Shown: positions 1 through 11,722, counted from the stretch's first letter. The stretch is DNA of 64,000 nucleotides from Paragonimus skrjabini miyazakii (GCA_014338405.1 JTDE01001565.1:9505-73504), one strand, 5' to 3'. A program made the numbers and translations. Notes: generated from the sequence alone by a model not told the origin.

Positions 1-779
1 AGTAAAGTAACCTGGGAAACGTTCTGGTGAATGTCAGCTTCTTCACAGTCATAATGAACTTCCACTTCAGTCTTTTTCTGATAAATAACTACGGATCAAC
101 TGGGGGTAGCAAGAAAGCACTGATTTTTCCATCGAAGTGGGGGGAAATTTTTAAATTGCGTCCGACTTTTGAAATTTCATCTCATTCCACATTAGTCAAC
201 CAGTCGATTAATGGATATTTGTATTGTTCGCCACCTAATTTCCCTTTTCTTTTATCCAGGGTTACTACGAATCTGCGAGATTCCTAAAACATCTTTCAGA
301 TTGTAGTGGTGCTCTTTTGTGACATAAAATTCTGTCTGGCATAACTCGCTTTCTTTATATGGAACACTTTGAATGTATTTTCATACACTGCATCAAATCA
401 CGGTACAATTATTTATTTGTATGCACCTGGTCTTACCTTTCTCCAGTCATTCATTATTCTGATCAATTTGCAATCAATCTCAATCACTTTATTCTCGAAT
501 TCATCACAAGAATTAATCATCAGTTCCCTTCATTTGAAATTGATTGTGACCGTTCGTTAACGGTTCCAAAGCGTTTATAAGTATTATTATTTTGTGTCTC
601 AAGCTCCATGAATTACTTGTCTTTCAGCTGATGAATATGCCAATAGATAAGAGATTACGGTGAGTCTAACGGTTTGATATGAGGGTGCAGTTAACTAAAT
701 TTCCCGTGAGAGCGCACAAGTGTCCTTCATGAGAAATGCTTCCTTTTGGTGTCGAGACATTGACAGTTGTTCCCATTTC
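1..779. other. no recognised feature
   Basis: AT-rich sequence with only short, low-complexity reading frames. I see no conserved protein motif, RNA gene or repeat shared with the rest of the window. Confidence 0.5.
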
Positions 780-819
780 CAACTGGTTCGGGGACAACTA
801 ACAAGACAGATGAGTGGTA

Positions 820-926
820 TTGTAGCGAAAAGGCGTTCATTAAAGCACAATCTTTATTGCCCAACTCGCTAGTTCACATGCTTCGCGCGCGCTCGCGTCT
901 ATGAGTCAACATTCCAGTCCACAACA
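820..926 (-). mobile_element. candidate 3' LTR of an LTR retroelement
   Basis: Read on the minus strand, a purine run ending in five G (931-927) is followed at once by TGTTGTGG, the usual layout of a polypurine tract and LTR start. An AATAAA signal sits about 70 bases further on (858-853). The 3' boundary is approximate and no second LTR was found in the window, so this is a tentative call based on architecture. Confidence 0.4.
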
Positions 927-969
927 CCCCCAGGTTTCTGTTCACGCGTCGTGTGCACTTCTATCCGGT

Positions 970-1461
970 TTAGGTGTGTGATTCGCGCCTTCTACCCGGG
1001 GGTTTTCTGCCTGCTATTCCTCGTCCGTTGATCCGATTTCCTTGAGCAATAGCTTGTCCGGTCGCTCGTGCTGTCCTCCGTCTATCTACTGTAGGCTTTG
1101 ACCGTATTCCGCAACCGTGTTGAGATATTCCTGAGAGTGTTGGAATAATCATGCCTTCAATTTGGTCATTCATTCTATTTCGGCTGCCGCGTCTCGCCCG
1201 TTGGTCCGATCTGGTCGGGCGATGATTCATCCGGTAGCCCACGCCGTTCTCCATCCGCTCACCATGGGTTTTTAAACGCACCTTCCCTGTGTTGGGGTAT
1301 TCCGCCGAGAGTTGGAATACTCGCACTTCCTGTCTGACAGTCCCCCACGGTATGTACAGGTTGTTCTTGTATGCATACATCTGTGCATCAGAATCCGGTG
1401 GCAATAACCTTAATAGTTGAAAACAATCGTACTCTAACATCTCTGTAGTGCCATTTAGCAA
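970..1461 (-). pseudogene. C-terminal tail of a retroelement polyprotein (tentative)
   Basis: A 163-codon open frame on the minus strand, richer in GC than its flanks. Its last third is very basic, with many Arg residues and a segment NRMNDQIEGMI, resembling the basic tails that follow integrase in Ty3/gypsy polyproteins. It ends just upstream of the candidate polypurine tract and LTR at 926-931, which is where the end of pol would lie. No integrase catalytic motif is visible, so the family assignment is an inference from position and composition. It could also be an unrelated GC-rich open frame. Confidence 0.35.
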
Positions 1462-1840
1462 AACTTGTAGATGAATCGGATTGCCTGTTCTGATTTTACT
1501 TGATAGGAAGTGCGCATTATGTGAGATTTATTAACACTGCAAACGGGTATTGGTGAATATTTGAACGACCATTTTGAAAGGTGTTCACGAATCGTTTCCG
1601 ACAATCGCTTTTTGCTTCTTCCAACTAAACTTGATTTGCAATAACAAGTAGTAAAACGAACACAGAGATAAAAAGAACCTAAGAAAACCAGCCTTGAGGT
1701 TTAGTGTTAGTACCGGACTAGTAGTATGCGATACGACAACCAATGTCACAGTGTACATACCTTTATTTGCACTAAACGTGCGGTTTTGATAACTCCGTCC
1801 TTTAAAACTTTGAGTTCCCTTGATTCGGTCCACCAATAGC

Positions 1841-1900
1841 GATAGAAGACATACGTCGCGAGATGTTAACATTTCGTTTACCTCTTCAGTCACGAACGTG
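1841..1900 (-). repeat. dispersed hammerhead-bearing repeat, copy A
   Basis: About 50 bases match the two arms of the inverted repeat at 45067-45316 at roughly 85 percent identity. The shared block contains ATGTTAACATTTCGTTTAC on the plus strand. No other part of a parent element is recognisable around it. Confidence 0.6.
1856..1895 (-). ncRNA. hammerhead ribozyme-like motif, copy A
   Basis: The minus-strand RNA reads: stem I 5' arm UCGUGA, core CUGAAGA, short stem II region GGUAAAC, GAAA, stem III AUGUUAACAU (palindromic), H17 = C, stem I 3' arm UCGCGA. Stem I forms 6 pairs (one G-U). The conserved CUGANGA and GAAA boxes are intact. Stem II is only about 2 bp, so activity is uncertain. Confidence 0.5.
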
Positions 1901-4439
1901 AAACATTAGAATATATAGGACATTCGGATAGCGTAAACAGTAGAAACAATCAACGATTGGCTTTACATGAAACAAGGATTGTCACCAGCTTCAAGAGAGA
2001 AAACCTGAGGGAGTCAGCAGTTTGTGAACACACAGGACTAGATGGTGAGCATTGAGTAACATTGCCTCGGAGAAGGTGAGCAACTTCAGATACGGATTAC
2101 GCAACAATACTTGAAACGAGTTGGCAGGGTCAACGACGTGACCTGTTTCGATCGAAACATACGCTAGGGTCGGCAACATGTTAACCTTCCGTGACCACCT
2201 CTCCAATGCACTCCCATAAGTCGCCAGGTGCGTTTCTTACACTATGTCTGTTTGCTTACATTGCTGGTTATCTGTCCCCTTAACTTCGCTTTTTTAGCGA
2301 TTGTCAATATTTTGCTTCATTGTGTCAGCATATTGTTTGATAGTGTTGCTCTTCTCATCCACTCTTCCTGCCCTACGTCTGACTTCATCAGGTAACATAC
2401 TGCGAACAATACAGGGACGGGCGCACACAGGAATAATAACTTTCTCTCCCTGTAGAAATCTATGAACCTGTGGATCATTCGGTCTTAAAATAGAGAAAAA
2501 ACTCTAGGGTCTCTACTTGGTGTCACATGGTTTCAGTACAGAAAGTATTTCAACTTAAAGCTTAGTGCATGGAAGAAGTAATATTAATATAATCCGTCCA
2601 AGAAGAGTGATCGAAACCGTTTAATCAATGAAGTATCCACAGAAGCCTCCAACGCTTGGGATACTGAACAGTATTTTGTTGAAAAGTATAAAGCTGATTG
2701 TTTCTATCTCTAGCGGGCACCCAGCAACAATTACATTAGTTGTTGCAGTCGATTCTCGCAAGACTTTTCAAAAATCATAAGGATCTTACTTGAGATACTT
2801 GTATTTTGTTTAGAATGCACATTTATTTCAACATGAACAGTTATCATAAACTAATGTGACCCAAAATGCAAAAGTGACAATTTTCAAGGTTTCTGCTGCA
2901 ATTCACCTATGTCCATTAACTAGGCGTTTGTCGCGTCTCAACTGGGTTGCCGTACTTACTTCGTCTATCACGTTCGACTGCCTTGTTGGTAGCAGTATAC
3001 TGAGTTTTCAACATATTTGTGAAGACCCAAGCTCAAGTGAGTCTCCACCATCCAGACCCAAATGAGTATTCTGTAAAAAACGGAACCTTTTCGAAATCGG
3101 TAAATCACAGGACAGGACATAGTGAAAAAGACAATTAACATGTCTTCTTCAACCCAATACAAAACTGAATCGTTCAACTTGTCATATAAAAATCCAAAAG
3201 CAGAATACCACAGAGTGGCTTTAAAGACCTAGGTACATGACCAGTGACTCTTCTCATCAAACGTCTCTTGGTGGCCACCTAGGTCCATGAGCGACCATTC
3301 ACTTCGGATATCTTTGTAATTTATCCACTGATACCCGATAGCGATTTCTCAAGTAGGCTGATTTGCGAAAAGGATCTTAAACCTGCAAATATATCAAATT
3401 CAAATGTAACTTCAGTGTTACAGGTACACATCGACACAACAAAGGAGTAACCAAAATCAATTCAGCATCCAAATGTTAAAATTACTTTAGACGGTTAGCA
3501 GACAAGGATTATGAACATCTTCAAACATTGACGGCGAGGGAAATACTTGCTTTGCTAGGTATCTGCGAGTTCAACAGTAATTTATTCAGGGTTCGAGGCT
3601 CCAACCATTTTTCTTGTCCGTTAAACTAGCCTCACGCCGTCTTCCAAAACATACCCGGTTGTTCCTTTAGTTCGTGAGAATTCGGCTGCCGAATGTACAT
3701 TGACTTCTCTTTGTGATATGAATTCAGTAGAACTGTGAGTTACTGACAGTGTTCTCTGAGTAACTCTCACGATATATGTTGGAGCCATCTACAAAGTTAT
3801 CTCTCTCAACCTGACGTTGTCAGACTGAAACGAACTTAGGAAGTAAGTCCAGCAGTGTTCAATACGGTTTGTTGTCTGCTGCTGCAGATAACCGGTCAGT
3901 TGGTCCCAAACAGTTTGCCAGCTCCAATTCACGATAGTTCCAAAACTATTGGACGCCCTCTGATCACTAGATTGACTAGGCAACGTTGGATAAATGGGCG
4001 TGAAGCGAATAGATTATTTTTCTGCAGTGGTCGATTCCTATTAATTACAGTAAAGGAATTGTGTTATGTATGATGGCATGGTTTCATACCAATGAAATTT
4101 TAGTTAATTGAAACAGATTCTACTTAAAAAAGTTCCATTTGAGAAATTATACTAGAACACCAAACTAACCAGACTAATCAAGATACTCCTGAGTTGCCAC
4201 TACTACCTTTCAATTCATCCCGCAGAACTAAGTGAGTACTTTCCTTGGTCAAGGCAAGTTGATAGACAAAATGTAGTTATACATTTACGACTTTGTACTA
4301 AGAAGTTTGAAGGCTGGAATTTCACTTTGTGTATGTGGACTTCGATGTCTACCCTCTAACATAATTTCTACAGCTTTGTCTTAGTTCATTAAGTAGAAGC
4401 ATTCGGAATAAGATTCGATATAAATAGCATTGAAAATCG
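1901..4439. other. no recognised feature
   Basis: No protein motif, tRNA or structured repeat recognised. The open frames are short and show no family resemblance. It may hold introns or degraded transposons beyond recognition. Confidence 0.4.
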
Positions 4440-4640
4440 ATTGACTAGCACACAACTGTTCGCAACTTTCACCATTTATGAAAAGAAGTGCTTGCCGCAC
4501 TGTTCGTCAATAGTGTATGTCATTGCCATGATCAGGACTTGAATTCCAATCAAGATTTCATGAGGTAAACGTGTTGATTGTCACGCCACCGACTTCACCC
4601 TATTCTCAACCAAATTAGCTTGCACAAAAGCTCATCTAGA
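4440..4640 (-). mobile_element. SINE fragment with tRNA-like promoter (decayed)
   Basis: On the minus strand this aligns with the SINE at 11723-12121 through the tRNA-like part: a GTGAAGTC-GGTGGCGTGAC block in place of the A box, CCTCATGAA, then AATTCAAGTCC in place of the B box. It continues into CACTATTGACGA where the intact copy has its hammerhead (CACUA + CUGAAGA). The core has the C3-to-U change and stem II is rearranged, so the ribozyme is dead. Confidence 0.65.
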
Positions 4641-6419
4641 CCAACTTGTAAATAATACTCACTGTTCTCGATTAGTTATGGGAGTATACTTCAGCCGTGA
4701 TGTCAAATACAACCCAGGAGATCAATATCAGGGGTTTCAATCAAGTTGATGTTAACTTATTCATTAAGCTAAAAAAATTTAAATGCATGACGGTTACAGT
4801 AAAATCCTGACTCATCTTTCATTTGAAAGTATTTTCTACCCCTGGCTGTTTCATTTGAAGACGCAACAATACCATCGTACTTTCTATGTACTGCAATGTC
4901 CTTGTGATCATTCACAGAATAAAAACAACCGCTTAAATAGATCCACTCGGCTTTTCACAAAATGCATTGATATTGCGCTGGATATATTGGAAAGCATGCA
5001 AGTAACTTGCTAACACAATCTCGGGCGGATAACAGTCATTCACCCTAAACGGACTTGACACAAACTGTACTGTCTTGTAACGAAGTCTACACCTAGTCAT
5101 CTGTATGCTCACAAGCAAACACAATTGTTCATTGCTCCCCAGCCATGATTGTAGGGAATCCTAAACCCACTTCTTTGAAGCTAACTGGACGGCTGAATGT
5201 ACACCAATGTGAAAACCTTCGTTGTTTTGTTTCAACATCATAAAAATCATTAATCGTTTATTCTGCTTCATTGTTTGATATTTCACGGTTCTGTTAAATA
5301 TGAGATTCGACCGTTCTGAAAAAATCCTGCCATAAGCACTGCTCATGCGATGGGATAGGGGCTTGCTGTGTGACGGACTCGTGCGTCAACATGTGTGCAC
5401 CCGGGTGCGTGACTGGCGCGGTATGTCGGTTTGAAACTTGAGAACAGCAAAGGCTTGTGTTGTGTTCGATCTACCGGATCAGTACGACACAATTAGTAGG
5501 AAAGTCCTAACAAAAGTAAGAGATTCGATCAACAGAGTTTGTGGACCACGTGTTTTTTAGCAGTTACACGGCTATTGTTTCAAATTGTTCGATTGTTTGC
5601 GGGCCTGGGTGGCTAAGTATCCACGCAAACTCTTCTGAGCACAGAGGTCAAATTCTGTTGGCTTGTTTTGCCAGTCAGCTAGGATTTCGGTGGAACCGGT
5701 AAGATGTCCAACGCATGCATTCGTAACGATATACAATAATTGAGACACAGCTAAAATGATTCTGGAACATACGCTGATTCAGAGCAGAAAGGAATGTTTT
5801 GGTGCAGTGCACTTACAATCATTACACAAACTGAGCAATCCTAGGTAAACACGTAAAAGGAAACCCTGTCATGAGTAAGTTGACGCTGTGCATAGAAGAA
5901 AAACAAACACGTTATCTTACGTGTATAGAATTTAGTACAACCAAGAAGCTAACGTCAGTTGAATTTGTCAAGAAACTAGGAGGAACTATTCACCCTATTG
6001 TTGTTGACTCCCGCTCGCACACGTGTCATCAACACGCGGAACACCGACTAGTACTCATTCCAAGCAACATTAGACTTCTAGTTCTACAGACGTTTATTCC
6101 ACACAAACTAACCGGTGGATGTTAGATATGCATAAGAATGACTGACCCTTATGTTTTCTCCTGTGAGGGAAGTAGGATCATATGAACTTAGTCACAGAAT
6201 AACCTGTGAAGAGGACACCCACTGTAAATATCAGTGATATGGAACAGACAATAAACGAAAATCGATGAGTCAGTATGTGTGAAAAAGAAAATTTTGTGGT
6301 CACTGGGTAGGCCACAGCTGAACGAATTTTAAATGAACATTTAATCCTCCGCCTTCTGTCTTGTAGAGTACACCGATAGTTACATTGTGTGATTACGTGC
6401 ATACAGATCAAAACCTCCA
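4641..6419. other. no recognised gene
   Basis: No coding signature. The only structure seen is a weak tRNA-like stretch at 5602-5665, listed separately. Confidence 0.4.
5602..5665 (+). ncRNA. degenerate tRNA-like segment (possible second SINE family)
   Basis: GGCCTGGGTGGCTAAGTA resembles an A box with a tRNA 5' end. About 35 bases later, AGGTCAAATTC resembles a decayed B box. Spacing is compatible with a tRNA-derived Pol III promoter. I could not fold a convincing cloverleaf, so a functional tRNA is unlikely. Confidence 0.25.
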
Positions 6420-6850
6420 GTTTCACTCACTGGTGTGGAAGTCCAGTGGTTTAGTACCCTGTGCCAAATCTGATGGCACAGTCGTGGCCATCCATCCGCC
6501 CCACATCTGGTCAGGAGACCACATGTTAACTGTCACGCTCCTTCACATACCGCTGGCCTACTCTCAAGATCAGAGACACGCGTTCCAGCCAGCGCGTGAT
6601 TTGGCAGTTCCAGTCCACTCTGTGAGCAGAGGCTCCGCTAGGCGTTTTTTCACCTTCACTCGCTCGATGGACAGACACCCCTTTTCCCTTAACACTGAGA
6701 CTGCTAAGTGCACATGCGAGCACACGATGCTCAAAGCCAGTAGACATGAGCTACACCACAAATGCCCAGCCCCACATCGCATCCACGTAATTCTGTCCCT
6801 GCAACACTGCCAACACATTTCATACATCTGGATATTGTTAACCACACTAT
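6420..6850. other. GC-rich block, possible transposon remnant
   Basis: Composition differs sharply from the AT-rich flanks. Long open frames occur on both strands (205 codons on +, 91 and 73 on -), as expected for a GC-richer insert, but none contains a motif I recognise. It may be the 5' untranslated part of a LINE or an LTR fragment. Confidence 0.3.
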
Positions 6851-7610
6851 TATCAACCGGGATACTATTTTATGTGTTGTACGTGAGTCTCTTGATTTGT
6901 CTATTTCTCATCACTTCCTCGTTTATGCCTATTCGTATTATATATCTTACTAATCAACTGTGTATCCTTCTTCTATTATATGTAGTTAGTGTTAGACTAT
7001 AGTCATTGATCTGTAGTCCACATCACTTCACTATGTAACAGAGGGGATGAACGGTGAACTGAACAAAAACACAGCTGAAAACGTGTAACATACAGGAAAT
7101 TTGGCCAAAACAATGTAGTAACAAGAGAATGAGGTACGTTGTAGGCAGACTGACAATTAAACAGTGGCATAATGTAAAACCAGCGATAAAGCAATCAGAA
7201 GCGGAGGATGTTTCACCAGTCAGAAAAACATCGTTCAAATTGGGTGCTCAGAATATTGGCACTTAAAATGAAGCAAAACTAACCCGAATATTCCGGTAGC
7301 AATATTCAGTCGGTCCTAGCGGACTCAGTTTAGTTTCAGTTCCTGTTCCGTTATTGAGACTGTCAGTGATTTTCCAGTACAACTCACAGACAATGGTGCA
7401 ATCCCAGTAACGGAAGCGTAATGTGTCTCCGTATTCCAAAACCTTCAAAGTTTAGCTAAGTTTTAACAAAACCGTACAAATCATATTATGAAGTGCCAAA
7501 ACTTTTGTGTTAGCTACAAATGTGCCAAAGGAACAAACACAGTTGTGAAGGTTGTTAGTTTATACAAGCTTGTGTGTGATTCATTCAGAAGAAACATAAG
7601 AGTTATGAAA
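6851..7610. other. no recognised feature
   Basis: AT-rich sequence between the GC-rich block and the Penelope-like element. Nothing recognised. Confidence 0.45.
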
Positions 7611-7838
7611 AATACTGTGTAGCGAACAAGCCAGTTTTCAGTGATTCATCATTAGGCTAAATACATCACATTCATGTCACGAATTTTATAGAGAAACTAT
7701 TAAAGGGGGTAAACGAGGAATGGGCGGTTAATGAGGTCAGTCAGTTCAATGTCACGCTGAAATCAAGTACCCACTTGATCCGTGGGTCTTGACAAGCTAA
7801 CGGGGTGTGGGGTTGGCCATGGCAGACCCAAAACCTGA
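7611..7838 (+). repeat. left inverted terminal repeat (pseudo-LTR) of the Penelope-like element
   Basis: The reverse complement matches 9449-9676. Shared landmarks include TCATCATTAGGCTAAATACATC, GGTTAATGAGGTCAGTCAG and CATGGCAGACCCAAA, with scattered substitutions. The start of the open frame (ATGGCAGACCC) lies inside the repeat. Confidence 0.88.
7620..7659 (-). ncRNA. hammerhead-like remnant inside the Penelope terminal repeat
   Basis: The minus-strand RNA gives UAGC (stem I), CUAAUGA (canonical CUGAUGA with G5 changed to A), a weak stem II region, GAAA, AAC/GUU stem III, C at the cleavage position, then GCUA closing stem I. Hammerheads in Penelope pseudo-LTRs are known from published work. 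The G5 change and poor stem II argue that this copy is inactive. The partner copy at 9627-9667 on + has further mismatches. Confidence 0.35.
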
Positions 7839-8840
7839 AACTATCGGCGCTGATATCGTACTGTTTAACAAAGCAGATTATATTGACAAAATGTGCACCA
7901 TATTAGAGGATCGGGTCAAGTTCCAGGAAATAGATAATGTAAAAGATAAGACCCTTCAGATCGATAAGCAATATCGAAGTCTTTACGATGTTTAAAACAA
8001 AGGTGAATTATTGATTCGGATAAATTTGAAAGAATTCGCCCCACCGGAACCATGATTCCCAGGCTGTATGGATTGCCTAAAATTCACACAAGTGGGATAC
8101 CACTTAGACCAGTTTTGGACATTTCGAACTCTCTATACCACTCATTAGCCAAATGGTTATCACAATTGCTAGATTCTGTCAGACGGAAACTCTCAACCCA
8201 CAGCTTACGCGACTCATTTGATCTAGTGAATACAATCAAAAATATCAACCTGAGTGGACAATCGATATTTTCTCTTGACGTCGCATCTTTATTTACGAAC
8301 GTTCCGCTAAAAGAGACTAGATTATCCATGTGAGTATATCGAGGGTTCTGATATAGATATTCAGATTCCACCGACCGAACTCAAACAGTTACTCTATCTG
8401 TGCACTTACAACGAGCAGTTTAAGTTCAACGAAGGATGGTGTCGCAATGGCATCGCCGTTGGGACCACTGTTTCCAGATGTGTTCATGGCAAAATTAGAA
8501 AACGAACAACTGTGTTCAACGTTAGGCCAATGTAGTTTTCATAAGAGGTAAGTTGACGACATCCTTTGCGTACTTGATAACAACGTAAATCCGACTAACA
8601 TATCGGTTAGATTCAAGGCCGCACACCAAAATTTGCAATTCTCGTTGGAGACCGAAACGAATGATCAGTTAGACTTTTTGGATGCACATTTGCGTCACCG
8701 CGCTGATGGCTCAATTCAACGCGCGATATACAGAAAGGATATGTATTATGGTCAGTATATTAATTTCAATAGTTTGTAGCACTCGCCTTGAAAAGAAACC
8801 TAATTAACTGTTTGACGAGCAGGGCTGTAAGAATTTGCAC
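7807..8840 (+). pseudogene. Penelope-type reverse transcriptase, broken
   Basis: The first open block (7807-7995) ends at a stop. The next (8052-8333) starts MIPRLYGLPKIHTSGIPLRP and contains RT motif A as FSLDVASLFTNVPL, typical of Penelope-like RTs. After a frameshift, 8430-8510 encodes DGVAMASPLGPLFPDVFMAK, which is the family's motif B region. Motif C at about 8548-8572 reads stop-VDDILCV, so the Tyr of YVDD has become a stop while both catalytic Asp remain. A following stretch LDFLDAHLRHRADGS...YRKD is the usual thumb region. Reverse transcription in the family is primed at a nicked target. At least three disabling changes make this a pseudogene. Confidence 0.85.
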
Positions 8841-8915
8841 GGATGATACAATCATACTTTCATATGTACAATATTTATACAAACTGGCAACTCAGAAGGG
8901 TTCATAGTCAGAGCA

Positions 8916-9482
8916 ATGCAACAGCAGAGTGAAAGAGATCAGCTGCATCAAGCGGAAAAGAAAACTGTATGCATCGGATTACCCTTCAAGGGCGACACAC
9001 TAGCTGAAACTCTGACAGGTAGGCTCGAAAGAGCGATTAGTACAACATTTTACGCTGCCAAAGTACGTGTCCACTTCACATCCAATCCGGTTTTGTGCCC
9101 ACGCCTAAAAGATAAAGTGCCTGTTTCTGTAGCCTCATTTTGTGTATACTCATTCACTTGTTCCTGTGGGACCAATTATGTCGGCCACACAACCAGAAGC
9201 TTATCTGAACGGGTCCGAGAACACCACCCAGCTTGACTCAACAGTGGAATAACGAAATTTGTCAACAGTGCCATATTATGGCACCTAGTGAATTCGAACC
9301 ACTCTGTCAATGTGACGGACGCATTTCAACCGATCTACCGAGTTAAAGCTACTCAGTCGAGGACACTGAGGCGTAGGATTCTGTCCACAGCTGAAGCTAT
9401 TGGAATTCGTCTGTACAACCCACTCCTGTGCACCCAAAAACGTTTTGTTCAGGCTTTGGGTCTGCCATGGCCAACCCCACAC
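8916..9482 (+). pseudogene. GIY-YIG endonuclease domain of the Penelope-like element, broken by one stop
   Basis: The frame 8916-9236 ends FCVYSFTCSCGTNYVGHT-TRSLSERVREH, the signature of the Penelope GIY-YIG nuclease: the Cys-x-Cys-Gly linker, the YVG strand and the conserved Arg of the alpha helix. A TGA at 9234-9236 interrupts it where the family has a residue. The same reading frame continues downstream (KFVNSAILWHLV, then NSNHSVNVTDAFQP and a basic helix) to 9482 and runs into the right terminal repeat. The domain nicks target DNA for insertion. The lesion looks recent because the downstream frame is otherwise open. Confidence 0.85.
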
Positions 9483-9676
9483 CCCGTTAGCTTGTCAAGA
9501 CCCACGGTTCAAGTGGGTACTTGATTTCAGCGTGACATTGAACTGACTGACCTCATTAACCACCCGTCCCCCGTTCACCCCCTTTAATTGTTCCCTTATA
9601 AAATTCGTGATATAAATTTGATGTATTTAGCCTAATGATGAATCACTGAAAACTAGCTTGTCCGCCACACAGTATT
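9449..9676 (-). repeat. right inverted terminal repeat (pseudo-LTR) of the Penelope-like element
   Basis: Reverse complement of 7611-7838 with about 90 percent identity by eye. It overlaps the end of the GIY-YIG frame, as expected for a pseudo-LTR that includes coding sequence. Confidence 0.88.
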
Positions 9677-11693
9677 TGTCTTGATCACACTGGGAACTTT
9701 CGCGTGATTTGAACGTAAGAATGTCAAGAGGTTTATTTCTCGCAGGGATGCCATAGGTCAGGTTCATCAGCCTCATAAGTTGTCATTCATGGAGATGATT
9801 TCCAAAACCTTCACTACCCGCCTTATTTCCCAGATCTGATACTTCATGACTCACTGGCGTTCAAATTCAAGATGTCACTTGAATGCAGGCCCCATTCCTC
9901 TCTTATAGAAAATATGAAGTTCGTGAGATGGCTTAATTTCGTTTATGAAGAAAGAAAACTCTTGCATATTCAGGTGTGGAAGCCAAACAAGCAATTCAAA
10001 CTGAAAGTTACTGTGCATCTGACATGAAACATATGTCATAGATAACGGGGTTATGCCGAGAAGATGTTTCTTCTTCAGTTACTCAATTACCATATACACA
10101 AGTTCAAAATATTTCGCACATCTATCTCTTACCACTATATCAACAAAAGTAGTCATTTAGACTAACAACCCTGAAACATAGTTCAGAAGTATTTTGAGAG
10201 CAACACTTGGGAAATTAAATGGGTATATGTACGAAGTTTAGGCTTCAGGCTTTATAAAACTGTGTTTAGAGTAAACTTTCACTTAATATTTTTAGTAATT
10301 TTCTTAATGATGCCATTTTCCTACTTTCCAACTCTGTTAGAAATCCTACGACAATTCTAATCAATCACCAACTAAACATACCAACCTAGTAGAACAGCCG
10401 AAAATAGTTTCTTTTTATTGACAGAGTTACGTCGACGTGTACCGGCAACGTTTACTGTTGGAATCACTGCTCACTAACGACCTTGAACAGCGAAGACGTC
10501 AAATATGGGTGCTCTTACCTGAGTGCTGTTTTGGGAGTTTCAAGTGGTCAGCGCACGAAACTACACAGTACATGACGAATTGTCTTTGTACACTTAATAC
10601 TTCAATCACAATGGTTACCTCACAGAATAACAGTCGTTCATGCCATTACGGTTTCCTAGGCATGTTCAATGAGTCATTTTGTTGGTGGTATGCGTGTACA
10701 GTGTATGGTGTTGGGGCAAAAGTCCGTTTTCTGTCTTTGGGCGACTGGAACTCCGCACAAACCTCCACCAGAAGAGCAGGTTGTGGACAAGATCGATCGA
10801 TTAATTGTGACCAGCTTAAAGTATTAATCTGTCTCATACTTTCACACTACACCCAGAGAGTTTGATTACCCATGGTTTAGGGAAAACAATGTGCACACTG
10901 ACAGAACAACACTCATAGGCGTGAGCAACACCGTTAGAACACGAAAACTGGTGGATGCAAGCATTTCGTGTTGACTCATCGACATCGTATTACGTCATCC
11001 TAACCCAAGATTCTTTCGGTTTGCTGAGGCTATCGTAATCAACCGACGGAAGCCGGCTCCGTGTTCAGAAACAAATGTTCTTGGGCTTCACTCTGCTTTG
11101 GACTTAGTGACCTTTCCTAACCCAGCAATCGATTATTCATTCTACCCACCCCTTTCTGTTCGATATAAAAAACCTGTTCATGTTATTTTAAATGTGAAAC
11201 TGATGAGTCAATACGAGATGCTTGTATCTACCAGTTTTCGTGTTCTAACGGTGTTGTTCAGACTTCTGAAGGAAACGAACTGTTTTAAACTTATGGGCGT
11301 GTTGAAACACTTACAGGGTTTTAGGTTGTATGTAAAAACCTCACAGTTTATTGGACGCTTGTAATTCATCCATCGATACATTCTCCTTCACGCTGTCTAG
11401 ATCATTTTGGACGCCCATAAGCTCAGAGTATCTTCCATGGAACTTTGGTGTGCCTATACTATATGACACTATCTCACAACCGGTTTTAGTAACAGAAGAA
11501 AACAACGGGGCGTGATGAAGAGAGCGCTAGTTAGATCGAACTACGGAAAACAGATAAGTCCTGACGTTTAATTTCAACCGTATGACTGTGTACCTGCCTC
11601 ATTCTTCATCGGTATTGAGTAACCAATCAATGTCACTGGAATATACAAATTGATCACCTAAGTCCATTTAGCACAATGTCAAGTTTTGGAATA
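9677..11693. other. no recognised gene; one exon-like open frame
   Basis: A 142-codon frame on + (10437-10865) is preceded by a good acceptor-like tract, TTTTTATTGACAG, ending at 10424. Its first 30 residues (YVDVYRQRLLLESLLTNDLE) look amphipathic and could be an exon. The rest has no recognisable domain and no clear donor was chosen. The remaining sequence shows nothing I can name. Confidence 0.3.
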
Positions 11694-11722
11694 TTACTGA
11701 TGAGTAGTAGGGGATTTTGATT
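11694..11722 (+). repeat. target-site duplication, left copy
   Basis: 29 bases starting TTACTGATGAGTAGTAG, repeated with one mismatch at 12122-12150. The two copies exactly frame the SINE on the minus strand. Confidence 0.85.

Larger units (their letters stand above)
7611..9676 (+). mobile_element. Penelope-like retroelement with inverted terminal repeats (degenerate)
   Basis: The element is bounded by about 228-bp inverted repeats (7611-7838 and 9449-9676) and encodes, in order, Penelope-type reverse transcriptase and GIY-YIG endonuclease fragments on the plus strand. Penelope-like elements copy themselves by target-primed reverse transcription and are typically flanked by pseudo-LTRs that can be in inverted orientation, as seen here. 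The coding part is only about 1.7 kb and carries several stops and frameshifts, so the copy is inactive. The inverted repeats themselves remain about 90 percent identical, which suggests the insertion is not very old. Confidence 0.85.

Noticed and set aside
5602..5665. Functional tRNA gene
   Set aside because: Box-like sequences are present, but arms of a cloverleaf do not pair and the B box is mutated. It is kept only as a weak tRNA-like remnant.
11196..11225. CTGATGAGTCAATACGAGATGC, reminiscent of a hammerhead core
   Set aside because: The GAAA box is replaced by GAGA and neither stem I nor stem III can be formed.
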